Assembly (NCBI GenBank): GCA_002840715.1
Contig: PHBW01000012.1
Location: 1,868 to 65,867, forward strand
Direction of reading: 5' to 3'
DNA length: 64,000 nt
DNA from: Chloroflexi bacterium HGW-Chloroflexi-4
GTDB lineage: Bacteria; Chloroflexota; Anaerolineae; Anaerolineales; Anaerolineaceae
Below, in pieces: positions 37,421-46,721 of the stretch. The position numbers and the translations under genes are program-made. The notes under the pieces were generated by a model. That model worked only from the letters and a program-made list of their open reading frames with translations. It did no database searches and was not told the origin of the DNA. Every line of letters begins with the position of its first letter. Positions within the stretch are counted from its first letter, which is position 1.

Positions 37421-38238
37421 TGAATCGCAGCCGCAGTCGCTATTGGAGTTATATACCGCTTGTTTTCCTGGCTATTTTCTACCTCATCCCGGTTTATGTC
37501 ATGGTGATGACCGGTTTCAAAGGTGGAGATGAAATCAGTATCAAAGAAATGTGGAATCTTCCCAATTCATTTGATTTTTCAAACTACAAGTTGGCTTTCG
37601 AAAAACTAGCTCCTAACCTTTGGAACAGCTTAAATGTCGTCCTCCCTGCAGCAGTTCTTTCATCGATCCTAGGTTCATTAAATGGCTACGTATTGGCTAA
37701 ATGGAAATTTAAAGGCGCCGATATAATTTTCCCCTTGATCCTTTTTGGCATGTTTATCCCATACCAATCTATTCTCATCCCATTGGTCCAGGTCATGGAT
37801 AAGCTTGGATTGTATGGTGGATTGCCTGGTTTGGTTTTGGTTCACATCATCTATGGTATTCCTATTACGACATTAACCTTCAGAAATTATTATGCCAGCA
37901 TCCCCAACGAACTTGTTGAGGCCGCGAAAATTGATGGTGCAGGTATGCTTGGCATTTATTGGAATATCCTGCTGCCCATTTCAATTCCAAGTTTCGTAGT
38001 GGTCTTGATCTGGCAGTTTACCCAGGCCTGGAATGATTTCCTGTTCTCTGTGGTACTTACCAGCCCTAAAAATTGGACAGTGACCGTGGCACTGAACAAC
38101 ATCTCGGGCGGCCAGATCGTTCCGTGGAATTTACAAATGGCCGCAGCAGTACTTGCAGCTCTTCCCACGCTTTTAGTTTATATTTTCCTCGGGCGTTACT
38201 TCCTTCGCGGTATGATGGCAGGTTCTCTAAAAGGATAA
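37420..38238 (+). CDS. Sugar ABC transporter permease (MalG/UgpE-like)
   Basis: 272 aa, six membrane segments. EAA motif near residue 165 (NELVEAAKIDGAGMLGIYW), then the typical MalG end (LLVYIFLGRYFLRGMMAGSLKG). Second subunit of the channel; preceded by SD GGAAGGAGG inside the upstream gene's end. No ATPase gene follows; the operon ends at a terminator, so an MsmK-like shared ATPase encoded elsewhere is probably used. Confidence 0.92.
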   Translation: MNRSRSRYWSYIPLVFLAIFYLIPVYVMVMTGFKGGDEISIKEMWNLPNSFDFSNYKLAFEKLAPNLWNSLNVVLPAAVLSSILGSLNGYVLAKWKFKGADIIFPLILFGMFIPYQSILIPLVQVMDKLGLYGGLPGLVLVHIIYGIPITTLTFRNYYASIPNELVEAAKIDGAGMLGIYWNILLPISIPSFVVVLIWQFTQAWNDFLFSVVLTSPKNWTVTVALNNISGGQIVPWNLQMAAAVLAALPTLLVYIFLGRYFLRGMMAGSLKG

Positions 38239-38294
38239 CCATCGGTCATAACTTTATTCACAATCCAAATAGTAAAAACGTGTTCTTCTCCTGA

Positions 38295-38323
38295 ACAAAT
38301 CCCGCGATTTCCGCGGGATTTGT
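38295..38323. terminator. Terminator hairpin between convergent permease and regulator genes
   Basis: Perfect 12-bp stem ACAAATCCCGCG (38295-38306) with 38312-38323, 5-base loop. T run is weak on both sides, but the place between two convergent units fits. Confidence 0.65.
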
Positions 38324-38346
38324 GATTTAATCGGTCTGTAAAAATA

Positions 38347-39009
38347 TTATGCGAATCCGTCGCGGTGGACAATACCCCGCTGCCAAGCGTATACCGCTGC
38401 CTGGGTGCGGTCTGCCATGTGCAATTTGCTTAAAATATTGCTCACATGCCCCTTTACAGTGTTCTCACTGATCACCAGTTTTTCAGCGATCTGACTGTTG
38501 GTCATGCCGCTGGCGATCAATTTCAAAACATCTGTTTCGCGATCTGTCAGTTCAGTGAACAAGGGTTCAACCTCGGGGTTCTCGCCGCGGATATTCTGCA
38601 GCACTCTCACCGCCACCCGGGGATGCAGTGTCACCTCGCCCTGCACAGCCCTGTTTAAGGCTTCAACAAGTTTATCCATCTTCATATCTTTCAAGATATA
38701 AGAGATGGCTCCCGCCTTTAAAGCTGGGAAAATATTGGCGTCCTCATGATATGAGGTCAACACCACCACCTGTGTGCGAGGGCTGACCTGTTTGATGCCG
38801 CGAATGGTATCCACGCCGTCCATGCCTGGCATGATCAAATCCAGTAAAACTACGTCTGGGATCTTTTCGGAGATCAATTGAATCGCATCTTCACCGCAGG
38901 CTGCCTCACCCACAACCTGAAACTCTTTAAGTGTTTCTAGGTAGGCACGTACGCCGTTTCTTACCACTTCGTGGTCATCCACCAGAATGATTGAGATGGG
39001 ATTCGTCAT
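38347..39009 (-). CDS. NarL/FixJ-family response regulator
   Basis: 220 aa from ATG 39009 (SD AAGGAG just before); a longer frame would run into the kinase gene. Receiver with VDDHE and phospho-accepting Asp57 (VVLLDLIMPGMDG), Thr (LTSYHED) and Lys (LKDMK), then a LuxR-type helix-turn-helix (LTDRETDVLKLIASGMTNSQ, then NTVKGHV) at about 155-215. The kinase gene upstream overlaps it by 35 bases, so they form a coupled two-component pair. Confidence 0.93.
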   Translation of the reverse strand: MTNPISIILVDDHEVVRNGVRAYLETLKEFQVVGEAACGEDAIQLISEKIPDVVLLDLIMPGMDGVDTIRGIKQVSPRTQVVVLTSYHEDANIFPALKAGAISYILKDMKMDKLVEALNRAVQGEVTLHPRVAVRVLQNIRGENPEVEPLFTELTDRETDVLKLIASGMTNSQIAEKLVISENTVKGHVSNILSKLHMADRTQAAVYAWQRGIVHRDGFA

Positions 39010-42000
39010 TTTCGTCTCCTTCATAAATCTGAGGTGATTGTAATGGAACGCTAAATGAGACACAAGTGCCGCAGTCAGGTGCACTGTCTATTTTTAACCT
39101 TCCGCCAATTGATTCTATCCTTTCACGAATGGTTCTTAATCCCATACCCTTTGGTCTTGTCTTCATGTCAAATCCACAGCCATTATCAGAAATCTCTGCG
39201 GCAACTTTTTGTTCAGAAAATACAATTTGTATTTTGACCGATGTGGCTTTGCTGTGTCTGGCGATATTCGATAGTGATTCCTGAATGGTTCGATAAATCG
39301 CCTGTTCGACATTCAGTGCAAGCCGCTTTTCGTTTTCAATTGAAACTTGCACCTGAATGTCAGTACGGCCTTCCCAATCAAACACATATTCCCGGATGCT
39401 GGTGGCCAGTCCTTTTTCTTTTAATGCCAGTGGATACATTTCCTGAATCAGGAATGTGAGCTCTTCGATGACCTCATATACCAGGTTTTCAGCTTCTTGA
39501 AGATGCATGCTGGCAGATTTGGGGTTGTCTGGCAGCACGCCGTTGGCTGTGCCTAATTGGGCCAGTGCTGCAAAAGCCTTTTGCTTGGCACTGTCGTGCA
39601 GTTCGCGCGCCAGACGATTGCGCTCTTCAATTACAGCCAGTTCTTTGGTCTTTTCAAACAACCGCTCAATTTCTTTGGTGCGTGCGCCTACCTGACGCTC
39701 CAATTCACGTGTATTCGCTTTAACGCTGGCATTCCGCAGACTGTAAACTGTTAATACTATCCCAAAAACCAACACCACTGCGCTGATCTGAAACCATAAC
39801 GTCTGCCAAAAAGCCGGGATAACCTTAACCACCAATGGTTTTACGGTTTCATTCCATATACCGTCTTCATTTGACCCTTTGATTCGCAAGGTATAGGTGC
39901 CGCCTGGCAGGTTAGTATACCGTCCCTCACGCCAGGAACCGGCATCTATCCATTCTTTGTCAAATTCTTCAAGCATATAAGAGTGCTGGTTTTTCTTGGG
40001 GTCAACATAGCTCAATGTGGCGAATTCAAATTCAAAACTGTTTTGAGGCCAACGTAAAATAATTTGGTCTTCTTGAGCAGAATTCAACTCGGGGTTAAGT
40101 TCTTTGCCATTTTGGGTTACCGATAAAAGCACCACCGGTGGCACGTAAGGGTTCACAGTTATTTTTAGAGGATCAAAACTGGTCAATCCGTTTACTCCGC
40201 CAAAATACATAATTCCATCGGCATCTTGTGCATAGGCATTCATGTTGAACTCGTTGCCCTGCAAACCATCAGATTCGCTGTAACTTTTGAATTCGCCAGA
40301 CTCGGGATTGAACCGCGAAAGACCATTATTAGTGCTTAACCACAAGCGTCCTTCCCCGTCCTCCAGAATGCCATAAACAACATTGCTGGGTAGACCGTCT
40401 TCTTCAGTAAAATGTGTGAAACTCCCCTCTTTTTCATTGAACAGGTTTAACCCGCCGCCATCTGTACCCACCCACAATTTTCCTTGTTTATCCTGATATA
40501 CCGAAAGGATTGAATCATTGCTCAGGCTACCTTCATCATCAGGATTATGTCTGTAATGCAAGAAGCGGTTTCCAGCGGGATCGTAGCGATCCAATCCACC
40601 AGAAAAAGTGCCAACCCACAGCGTTCCATTTTGGTCAAAGTAAACCTTGGTTATTTCATTTCCGCTGATGCCGCCGCTCTTGTTTTCACTATATTCATAA
40701 TGTGTAAAAGAATCTTCAAGCATGTTGAATCTGTCCAGTCCATTGCTTGTACCAAACCACAGGTCGCCGTTATTGCTTTCAGCAATATCATAAACAAGTC
40801 CGCTGATTGATATAGATGAAGTGGAAGATACTGCAGCATAATGCAGGAATTCCCTACTTCCCGGGTCAAGACGATCCAAACCCATTCTGGTGCCAACCCA
40901 TAAAATGCCGCGGCTGTCTTTAAAGACCGACCAGACCTCATTGCTCGCCAGACTGCCAAGGTTTTCTGAATCATGCAGAAAAACCTGAAACTCGCCCGAT
41001 TTGGGGTGAAAATGGCTTAAGCCGCCATCCAATGATGCCAACCAAATGGAACCGTCGGGATCGACTGCAATTTTGAATATCATGTTTCCACCAATGGAAC
41101 GCTCATCTTTGGAGGAGTGATGATAATAAGTAAATTGATCCATTCCTCTGTAATACTTGTTCAGATACCCCCCAAATGTGCTGACCCATAAAACGCCGTC
41201 ATTGCTTTCAAAAATTGCCAGAATGCTGTTATTGCTTAGGCTTTTGGGGTCTTGAGAGTCATGGGCGAAATGCGTAAAAGTACGGGTCTTTGTATTGAAA
41301 TAGTCCAATCCAGCCATGGTGCCAATCCACAAATTGCCATATGGATCTGGGGTCATATAACGGATGCGATTATCAGCCAGACTATGTGAGTCATCTTCTG
41401 AATGCTGATAACGAATAAATCCCCCCTCAGATGGGGTGAAATAATTGAGGCCAGAAGTTGTGGCAATCCAAAATGATCCTTCATCAGCCGAAGCAATGCC
41501 TCTAATATTGTTACTGATCAGTGAGCTTGCATCGGTGCGATCAAAAGAAAAGCGAACAACTTCACGCGTTTTAGGATTCAGTTTAAATAAACCCGCAGAA
41601 CTCGTTCCCACCCAAATATTGCCATCTTTATCATCACTTAACCCACTGATAGTCAAATTATTGATATCAGCTTCATCTGAAAGACCGAAGTGAAAATGGT
41701 CGAATTCATTAGATTGAGCAATAAACATATCCAGCCCGGAAGTCGTACCTACCCACAGTCTGCCAAACCTGTCTTTAAACAAAGTTGTGACATGATTGCC
41801 GGTTATACTGTCTGCATCCAGATCACTGTGCAGATAAAGATCAAAACTGCCTGAATTGGCATGGTAATAACTCAAACCACCCTGGCGGGTGCCAACCCAT
41901 AGATCGCCACCGCCTGCAGAAATAAGCGAGGTGATCCACTGATCAAACGGCGCTTCTTTATCTTGTGCTTGGATGTTGATTTTTTCAAACCTATAACCAT

Positions 42001-42328
42001 CATAACGGATCAACCCGTCTTCAGTGCCGAACCACATAAAACCAATTTCATCTTGGACAATCGCATAGGTCGTACTTTGGGTTAACCCATCATCACTATC
42101 AATTTTAGTGAATCGCAGGCTTAGGGGAATTGCCTGAGATTGTGAAATCGCATTGGGCTCAAGCGCTGCAGGTGTCAAAACCGGAGCGGGTGTTGGCGTT
42201 TGTAATGAATTTTTACTGGTTTTGTTGGAGCATCCGGTAGTAATTAGCAAAACACACACCACGGCCATCCACAACGATAAGCCATGCTGAGAAAAATGAT
42301 GACGTTGAAGGTTTCTTTTTATGCCCAT
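38975..42328 (-). CDS. Two-propeller (Reg_prop) sensor histidine kinase
   Basis: 1117 aa. N-terminal hydrophobic/export segment, then 14 repeats of the W-[VIFL]-[GS]-T-x-x-G-L type (about residues 75-690), enough for two seven-bladed propellers. A Y_Y_Y domain (about 710-795) and one membrane helix (about 800-822) follow, then a HisKA_3 domain with His911 (LARELHDSAKQKAF) and a HATPase with NIARHSKA and DNGCGFD. Such sensors detect sugars or breakdown products outside the cell. Overlaps the NarL-type regulator gene. Divergent from the peptide-type ABC importer at 42960, its most obvious candidate target. Confidence 0.93.
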   Translation of the reverse strand: MGIKRNLQRHHFSQHGLSLWMAVVCVLLITTGCSNKTSKNSLQTPTPAPVLTPAALEPNAISQSQAIPLSLRFTKIDSDDGLTQSTTYAIVQDEIGFMWFGTEDGLIRYDGYRFEKINIQAQDKEAPFDQWITSLISAGGGDLWVGTRQGGLSYYHANSGSFDLYLHSDLDADSITGNHVTTLFKDRFGRLWVGTTSGLDMFIAQSNEFDHFHFGLSDEADINNLTISGLSDDKDGNIWVGTSSAGLFKLNPKTREVVRFSFDRTDASSLISNNIRGIASADEGSFWIATTSGLNYFTPSEGGFIRYQHSEDDSHSLADNRIRYMTPDPYGNLWIGTMAGLDYFNTKTRTFTHFAHDSQDPKSLSNNSILAIFESNDGVLWVSTFGGYLNKYYRGMDQFTYYHHSSKDERSIGGNMIFKIAVDPDGSIWLASLDGGLSHFHPKSGEFQVFLHDSENLGSLASNEVWSVFKDSRGILWVGTRMGLDRLDPGSREFLHYAAVSSTSSISISGLVYDIAESNNGDLWFGTSNGLDRFNMLEDSFTHYEYSENKSGGISGNEITKVYFDQNGTLWVGTFSGGLDRYDPAGNRFLHYRHNPDDEGSLSNDSILSVYQDKQGKLWVGTDGGGLNLFNEKEGSFTHFTEEDGLPSNVVYGILEDGEGRLWLSTNNGLSRFNPESGEFKSYSESDGLQGNEFNMNAYAQDADGIMYFGGVNGLTSFDPLKITVNPYVPPVVLLSVTQNGKELNPELNSAQEDQIILRWPQNSFEFEFATLSYVDPKKNQHSYMLEEFDKEWIDAGSWREGRYTNLPGGTYTLRIKGSNEDGIWNETVKPLVVKVIPAFWQTLWFQISAVVLVFGIVLTVYSLRNASVKANTRELERQVGARTKEIERLFEKTKELAVIEERNRLARELHDSAKQKAFAALAQLGTANGVLPDNPKSASMHLQEAENLVYEVIEELTFLIQEMYPLALKEKGLATSIREYVFDWEGRTDIQVQVSIENEKRLALNVEQAIYRTIQESLSNIARHSKATSVKIQIVFSEQKVAAEISDNGCGFDMKTRPKGMGLRTIRERIESIGGRLKIDSAPDCGTCVSFSVPLQSPQIYEGDENDESHLNHSGG

Positions 42329-42959
42329 GAATTAACATCCAAACGACCAAAAAAATTAATTAATTATCGCTCATTTTTTATTCATCCAGTATAACCTTAC
42401 ACCCTCAAATCCATACAAATCTTGAGAACGTACTTATAACCCTCCCGAAGAACCTTTCCTCTAGTGTTTTTCCGAGCCTGGAGGACTATTCAATTCCTCA
42501 CAACACCCTCCTGCAGGAGGGGGATAAAACCCGCCCGTGGATTCGTGAAAGTAAATCGCAAAATTGTTACTCTTGTTTCAACAAACGAGATCATCACTCG
42601 TCCTAAATGGCGGCACCTGAATATCAAAAAGGTGTCCCGGAAACTCCGATTATTCTTTTGCTTTTCCTCCTTAAATCGGAGCGTTTTACTCGATCGATAG
42701 GCAAATCATAAGCCAGCGCAGCCGCATTAATAATTGAATCTCATTAACTGCAGAAAAGTGAGAAAAGGTTTTTGGCTGGCTTGGAAAAATCAGACAACCT
42801 GACGGCACAGGTTACTGAATTTTCCCGAAGTAAATTGATCCGGGGCACCTTTTTGGTCACTTATCGGCATGGACAAATCAAGGAGGTGATCCATTCATTT
42901 GAGTACCCCCTCACGAACATATCCAGAATCAAAATCAAAAATATATGGAGGTAATTGAA
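42329..42959. other. 630-base intergenic region with palindrome and strong SD-like site
   Basis: Between the propeller kinase and the ABC importer. Contains a perfect 16-bp palindrome CCCTCCTGCAGGAGGG (42506-42521); an imperfect stem with CTCCGATT and AATCGGAG arms (about 42644-42682); and AAGGAGGTGATCC (42880-42892), a complete complement to the 16S rRNA 3' end, not placed before an ATG. A 60-codon frame at 42772-42954 has no recognisable homology and a TTG start; I do not call it. The real SD of the next gene is GGAGG at 42947-42951. Confidence 0.5.
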
Positions 42960-45536
42960 ATGTTAAGAAATCGCTTGACAGTTGCATTTGGTTTAATCCT
43001 GGTGTTATGCCTGCTCTTATCTTCTTGCACCCAAACCCCTGCTGTAACGCCGGCAGCCACGGATGCAGAAGAGACTGCAGTCATGACGGAAGCGCCAACG
43101 GCTGCCCCAACCGAGGCGCCTGTTGCCACCACCCGCAAGGGCGGTTGGTTTGACGAGATCAACTTCTCCGTTGTCGATAGTGACTCAGCCGTGACCCAAA
43201 TCCAAGCCGGCGCGATTGATATCTATGCAGACGGCCTGGCTGCCGCTGATTATCCAACTATCGTGGATGCCGGATTACCGTATGTGCAGAATAATGGTCT
43301 TCAATATGACATTCTATACAATCACGGCGTCTGCACCGATTCTTCGATTCTCAACCCCTTCTCGGAACCAAAAATTCGAGAAGCCACAAACTGGTTATAT
43401 GACCGTAATTACATCAACCAGGAAGTATATGCCGGTGCGAATCTGCTCAAATGGTTCCCCATCACCACAGAATTCCCGATGTATGCGAACCTTGCAGACG
43501 TTGCCGCAAAACTCGAAACTATCTATGCCTACAACCCCGAAAAAGCAGCAGAAATAATCTCTGAAGAAATGCTTGCCATGGGTGCAGAGAAAAATGCTGA
43601 CGGCAAATGGGAATATAAAGGGGCGCTTGTCACCCTCAACTTCCTCATTCGCACTGACAGCGACGGCACTAGACAACCGATTGGTGATTATGTGTCGAAT
43701 CAACTTGAAAGTGTAGGTTTTACCGTTAATCGCCAGTATAAAACAGCGACTGAAGCTGGACCCATCTGGCAAACCAGCACTCCAACAAATTGCGAGTGGA
43801 ATCTTTACACTTCTGCATGGAGCGCCACCATCATTGATCGTGAAGAGAAAACCCTTTACCAACAGTATTACACTGCAGAGACTTCACAAGGTGTGGAACC
43901 AATCATTTCTGCCACCCCGGCTGAAGATTTCCGCGTTCTGGCCAATGATTTGGCGAACGGCAATTTCAGCACGCTTGAAGAACGCGATCAAATGATCGCT
44001 GAAGGCATGGAAATGGCTTTGAAAGATTCACTTCAGGTTTGGCTGATCGACGGCAAAGTTTTTATCCCCTTCAAACCTGAATTGCAGGTCAGCTATGACC
44101 TGGCTGCCGGCGTTCAAGGCGCCCAGGTGTGGCCGTTTACCATTCGCTTGAAAGATGAAGAAGGCGGTGTGTTGAAAGTCGGCCAGCAGGATATGTTTGG
44201 TCAACCCTACAATCCGATAGGCGGAACAAACTGGGCTTTCGACCAAATGGCTATCCGCGCCACAAACACAGGTGCCACCATGAACGATCCTTATACTGGT
44301 TTGAGCTGGCCATTCCAAATCGAAAAATCGACAGTCACCGTTAAAGAAGGCATCCCGGTCAGTAAAACACACGATTGGGTTACCCTCGATTTCGCTCCCG
44401 AGATCACGGTTCCTGAAGATGCATTCATCGATTGGGATGCCAAGAGTCAGACCTTCATAACTGTTGGTGAGAAATATCCAGAAGGATTGACTTCCAAAGT
44501 TCGCAGTGTAACAACCTATCATCCAGAATTCACCGAACGCGTTTCATGGCACGATGGCAACAAGATTAGCGCCGCGGATCTGTTAATGAGTATGATTATG
44601 CAATATGATCGCATAAATCCTGAGAGCGCGATTTATGATTCACAAGCCGTTCCCAATCATGAAGCCTTTATGACCGTCTTCAAAGGTTTCCGCATCACTT
44701 CTACCGATCCGTTGACCGTTGAATGGTACACAGATGCAGTGGCTGCTGACGCCGAGTTGAATGTTTATGCGCTTTGGCCTGGACCTACTGCTGTTTCCTA
44801 TCAACCCTATGCATTTGGTGAGGGTGCCTGGCACGTTTTGACAGTTGCCAACATGGCAGAAGCAGCCGGCGAGCTTGCTTACACCACCAATAAATCCACT
44901 GAAAACGAAGTGGAGTGGACCAATTTTGTAGGCGGTCCCAGTATCGAAATCTTGAACAAATATCTTGACCAGGCGATTGCAGAAGAATACGTTCCGTATG
45001 CTGCCACTTTGGGTCAATACATCACATCGGAACAAGCCGTTGAACGCTATAACAACCTTAAAGCCTGGGTAGCCGAGCACAACAGCTACTGGATCGGTAC
45101 TGGTCCGTATTACATTGACCGTGCCTACTTGACCGAAAAGACCCTAACCCTCAAGCATTATGATGATTATGCTGACATGTCTGACAGATGGTCTGGTTTT
45201 GGTTCACCCAAGATCGCTACCGTTGCACTGGATGGTCCTGCCCAGGTCACGATTGGCGAGGAAGCAGAATTCTCGGTTTCTGTAACATTGAATGATGCTC
45301 CTTACCCAACCACGGATATAAAATCTGTGAAATTCCTGGTGTTTGACGCCAACAACAATATCGTTGCAGTCAGCCCGGCCGATCTGGTCACCGAAGGTCA
45401 ATACAAGGTTGTTCTAACTCCCGAGATGACCGAAAAATTGGTCACCGGCTCGAACAAACTGACGGTGGCTGTGGTTCCCACGGTCGTGGCTATTCCGACC
45501 TTCTCCAGTCTGAACTTCGTCACTTTAGCCCCATAA
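42960..45536 (+). CDS. Peptide/oligosaccharide ABC transporter substrate-binding lipoprotein (family 5)
   Basis: 858 aa from ATG 42960 (SD GGAGG 8 bases before). Signal peptide with lipobox LSSC, Thr/Pro/Ala linker, then SBP family 5 (OppA/DppA-type) elements (KIREATNWLYDRNYIN; TERVSWHDGNKISAADLL; SYWIGTGPYYIDRAY). It is longer than usual (500-650 aa), with an extra N-terminal lobe and a C-terminal beta domain after residue 755. Family 5 proteins bind peptides, nickel or oligosaccharides; given the propeller kinase next door, a plant-type oligosaccharide is possible. First gene of a five-gene importer operon. Confidence 0.88.
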   Translation: MLRNRLTVAFGLILVLCLLLSSCTQTPAVTPAATDAEETAVMTEAPTAAPTEAPVATTRKGGWFDEINFSVVDSDSAVTQIQAGAIDIYADGLAAADYPTIVDAGLPYVQNNGLQYDILYNHGVCTDSSILNPFSEPKIREATNWLYDRNYINQEVYAGANLLKWFPITTEFPMYANLADVAAKLETIYAYNPEKAAEIISEEMLAMGAEKNADGKWEYKGALVTLNFLIRTDSDGTRQPIGDYVSNQLESVGFTVNRQYKTATEAGPIWQTSTPTNCEWNLYTSAWSATIIDREEKTLYQQYYTAETSQGVEPIISATPAEDFRVLANDLANGNFSTLEERDQMIAEGMEMALKDSLQVWLIDGKVFIPFKPELQVSYDLAAGVQGAQVWPFTIRLKDEEGGVLKVGQQDMFGQPYNPIGGTNWAFDQMAIRATNTGATMNDPYTGLSWPFQIEKSTVTVKEGIPVSKTHDWVTLDFAPEITVPEDAFIDWDAKSQTFITVGEKYPEGLTSKVRSVTTYHPEFTERVSWHDGNKISAADLLMSMIMQYDRINPESAIYDSQAVPNHEAFMTVFKGFRITSTDPLTVEWYTDAVAADAELNVYALWPGPTAVSYQPYAFGEGAWHVLTVANMAEAAGELAYTTNKSTENEVEWTNFVGGPSIEILNKYLDQAIAEEYVPYAATLGQYITSEQAVERYNNLKAWVAEHNSYWIGTGPYYIDRAYLTEKTLTLKHYDDYADMSDRWSGFGSPKIATVALDGPAQVTIGEEAEFSVSVTLNDAPYPTTDIKSVKFLVFDANNNIVAVSPADLVTEGQYKVVLTPEMTEKLVTGSNKLTVAVVPTVVAIPTFSSLNFVTLAP

Positions 45537-45549
45537 TCAACTTTTACCT

Positions 45550-45584
45550 GGTTCCAGGCAGAGAGGGTATCTCTGCCTGGAACC
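45550..45584 (+). promoter_or_regulatory. Intercistronic hairpin between peptide-binding protein and permease genes
   Basis: Perfect 15-bp stem GGTTCCAGGCAGAGA (45550-45564) with 45570-45584, 5-base loop, no T run. Same place and form as the hairpin at 36437 in the other importer, so probably the same role: stabilising or partly terminating after the binding-protein gene. Confidence 0.7.
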
Positions 45585-45601
45585 CTTATTGAGGGAAGCA
45601 A

Positions 45602-46717
45602 ATGACTGTCGATTCTCAGGATACACCTAACGACCTACAAAATCGGAAAAATCTGAATACTTTTACACGGGTGGTTTCTTATGTGGCAACCCGATTAGTT
45701 ACCTTGTTTCTGACCGTGGTGGTGGGTATTTTTCTCACTATCATGATTGCAAATATGGGTGGATATGTCGACAATATAATGCGCGCCAAAATTCGCGAGC
45801 AAGTGTTGACTCAATTGGTAAGCAACGTGGGCTACAAGTTAATGGGAACCGAAGACCGAAAAGCAATGGTAGATGAAGCCGTCGCTATTGAAGAACAACG
45901 CATTGGCTTGAACACTCCCTTTATCGTCCGTTCTTTCAGATATCTTGGTAATGCTCTCAAACTGGATCTCGGCAATGCCTTGTTTATGACTGCAGACAGC
46001 GGATCCCGACAGGTCCGCCTTATTCTGCTTGAACGCCTGCCATACACCTTATTGTTGATGGGCGTTTCACAATTTTGTCTGTTTTTCTTCAGTGTGTTTA
46101 TCGCACTTAATCTCTCTCGTAAATATGGCGGTTTTTGGGACAAGGTGACCATCGCCCTTTCCCCAACTTCGTCAGCACCTCCCTGGTTTTATGGAATCTT
46201 TCTTATCCTCATTTTCGCGGCGGTTTTACGCGTTCTGCCGTTCAGTGGATTGGTGGATTCGCCTCCCCCAGACAATAAATGGCTTTATACATTAAGCCTT
46301 TTGAAACATCTAATTCTGCCAGCCGGGTCATTGATTATCAGCGGTTTCTTTTTGAGCATTTACACCTGGCGCACTTTCTTTTTGATCTACTCCAGTGAAG
46401 ACTATGTTGAAATGGCGAAAGCCAAAGGCGTTGTGGATCGTGATATAGAACGCCGTTACATCTTGCGGCCTACCCTGCCAAATATTGTGACCTCGTTTGC
46501 CCTCACCTTGATCGGCATTTGGACAGGTGCAACCATCACCGAAACTGTCTTTATTTGGCCTGGTCTGGGGCGTTCACTTTATTCGGCCATTGGCCTTTAT
46601 GACGTGCCGGTTATCGTAGGCAACACCATCATCTTTGCTTACTTATTGGCAATCACTGTTTTTGTGCTTGACATTGTGTATGTCTTGATTGATCCGCGTG
46701 TAAAAGTGGGAAGGTAG
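45602..46717 (+). CDS. Peptide-type ABC transporter permease (DppB/OppB-like)
   Basis: 371 aa, six membrane segments, with SD GAGGGAAG before the ATG. A large outside loop after the first helix (about 50-130) carries the DppB-type IEEQRIGLNTPF sequence. EAA loop near residue 270 (VEMAKAKGVVDRDIERRYILRPTLPN), and the end IDPRVKVG is typical. Forms the membrane channel with the next gene, 4 bases downstream. Confidence 0.9.
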   Translation: MTVDSQDTPNDLQNRKNLNTFTRVVSYVATRLVTLFLTVVVGIFLTIMIANMGGYVDNIMRAKIREQVLTQLVSNVGYKLMGTEDRKAMVDEAVAIEEQRIGLNTPFIVRSFRYLGNALKLDLGNALFMTADSGSRQVRLILLERLPYTLLLMGVSQFCLFFFSVFIALNLSRKYGGFWDKVTIALSPTSSAPPWFYGIFLILIFAAVLRVLPFSGLVDSPPPDNKWLYTLSLLKHLILPAGSLIISGFFLSIYTWRTFFLIYSSEDYVEMAKAKGVVDRDIERRYILRPTLPNIVTSFALTLIGIWTGATITETVFIWPGLGRSLYSAIGLYDVPVIVGNTIIFAYLLAITVFVLDIVYVLIDPRVKVGR

Positions 46718-46721
46718 CCCG

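Noticed and set aside
42772-42954. 60-codon frame before the peptide-binding protein gene
   Set aside because: TTG start without SD, no recognised homology, and it runs into the SD region of the true gene. A decayed gene fragment cannot be excluded.
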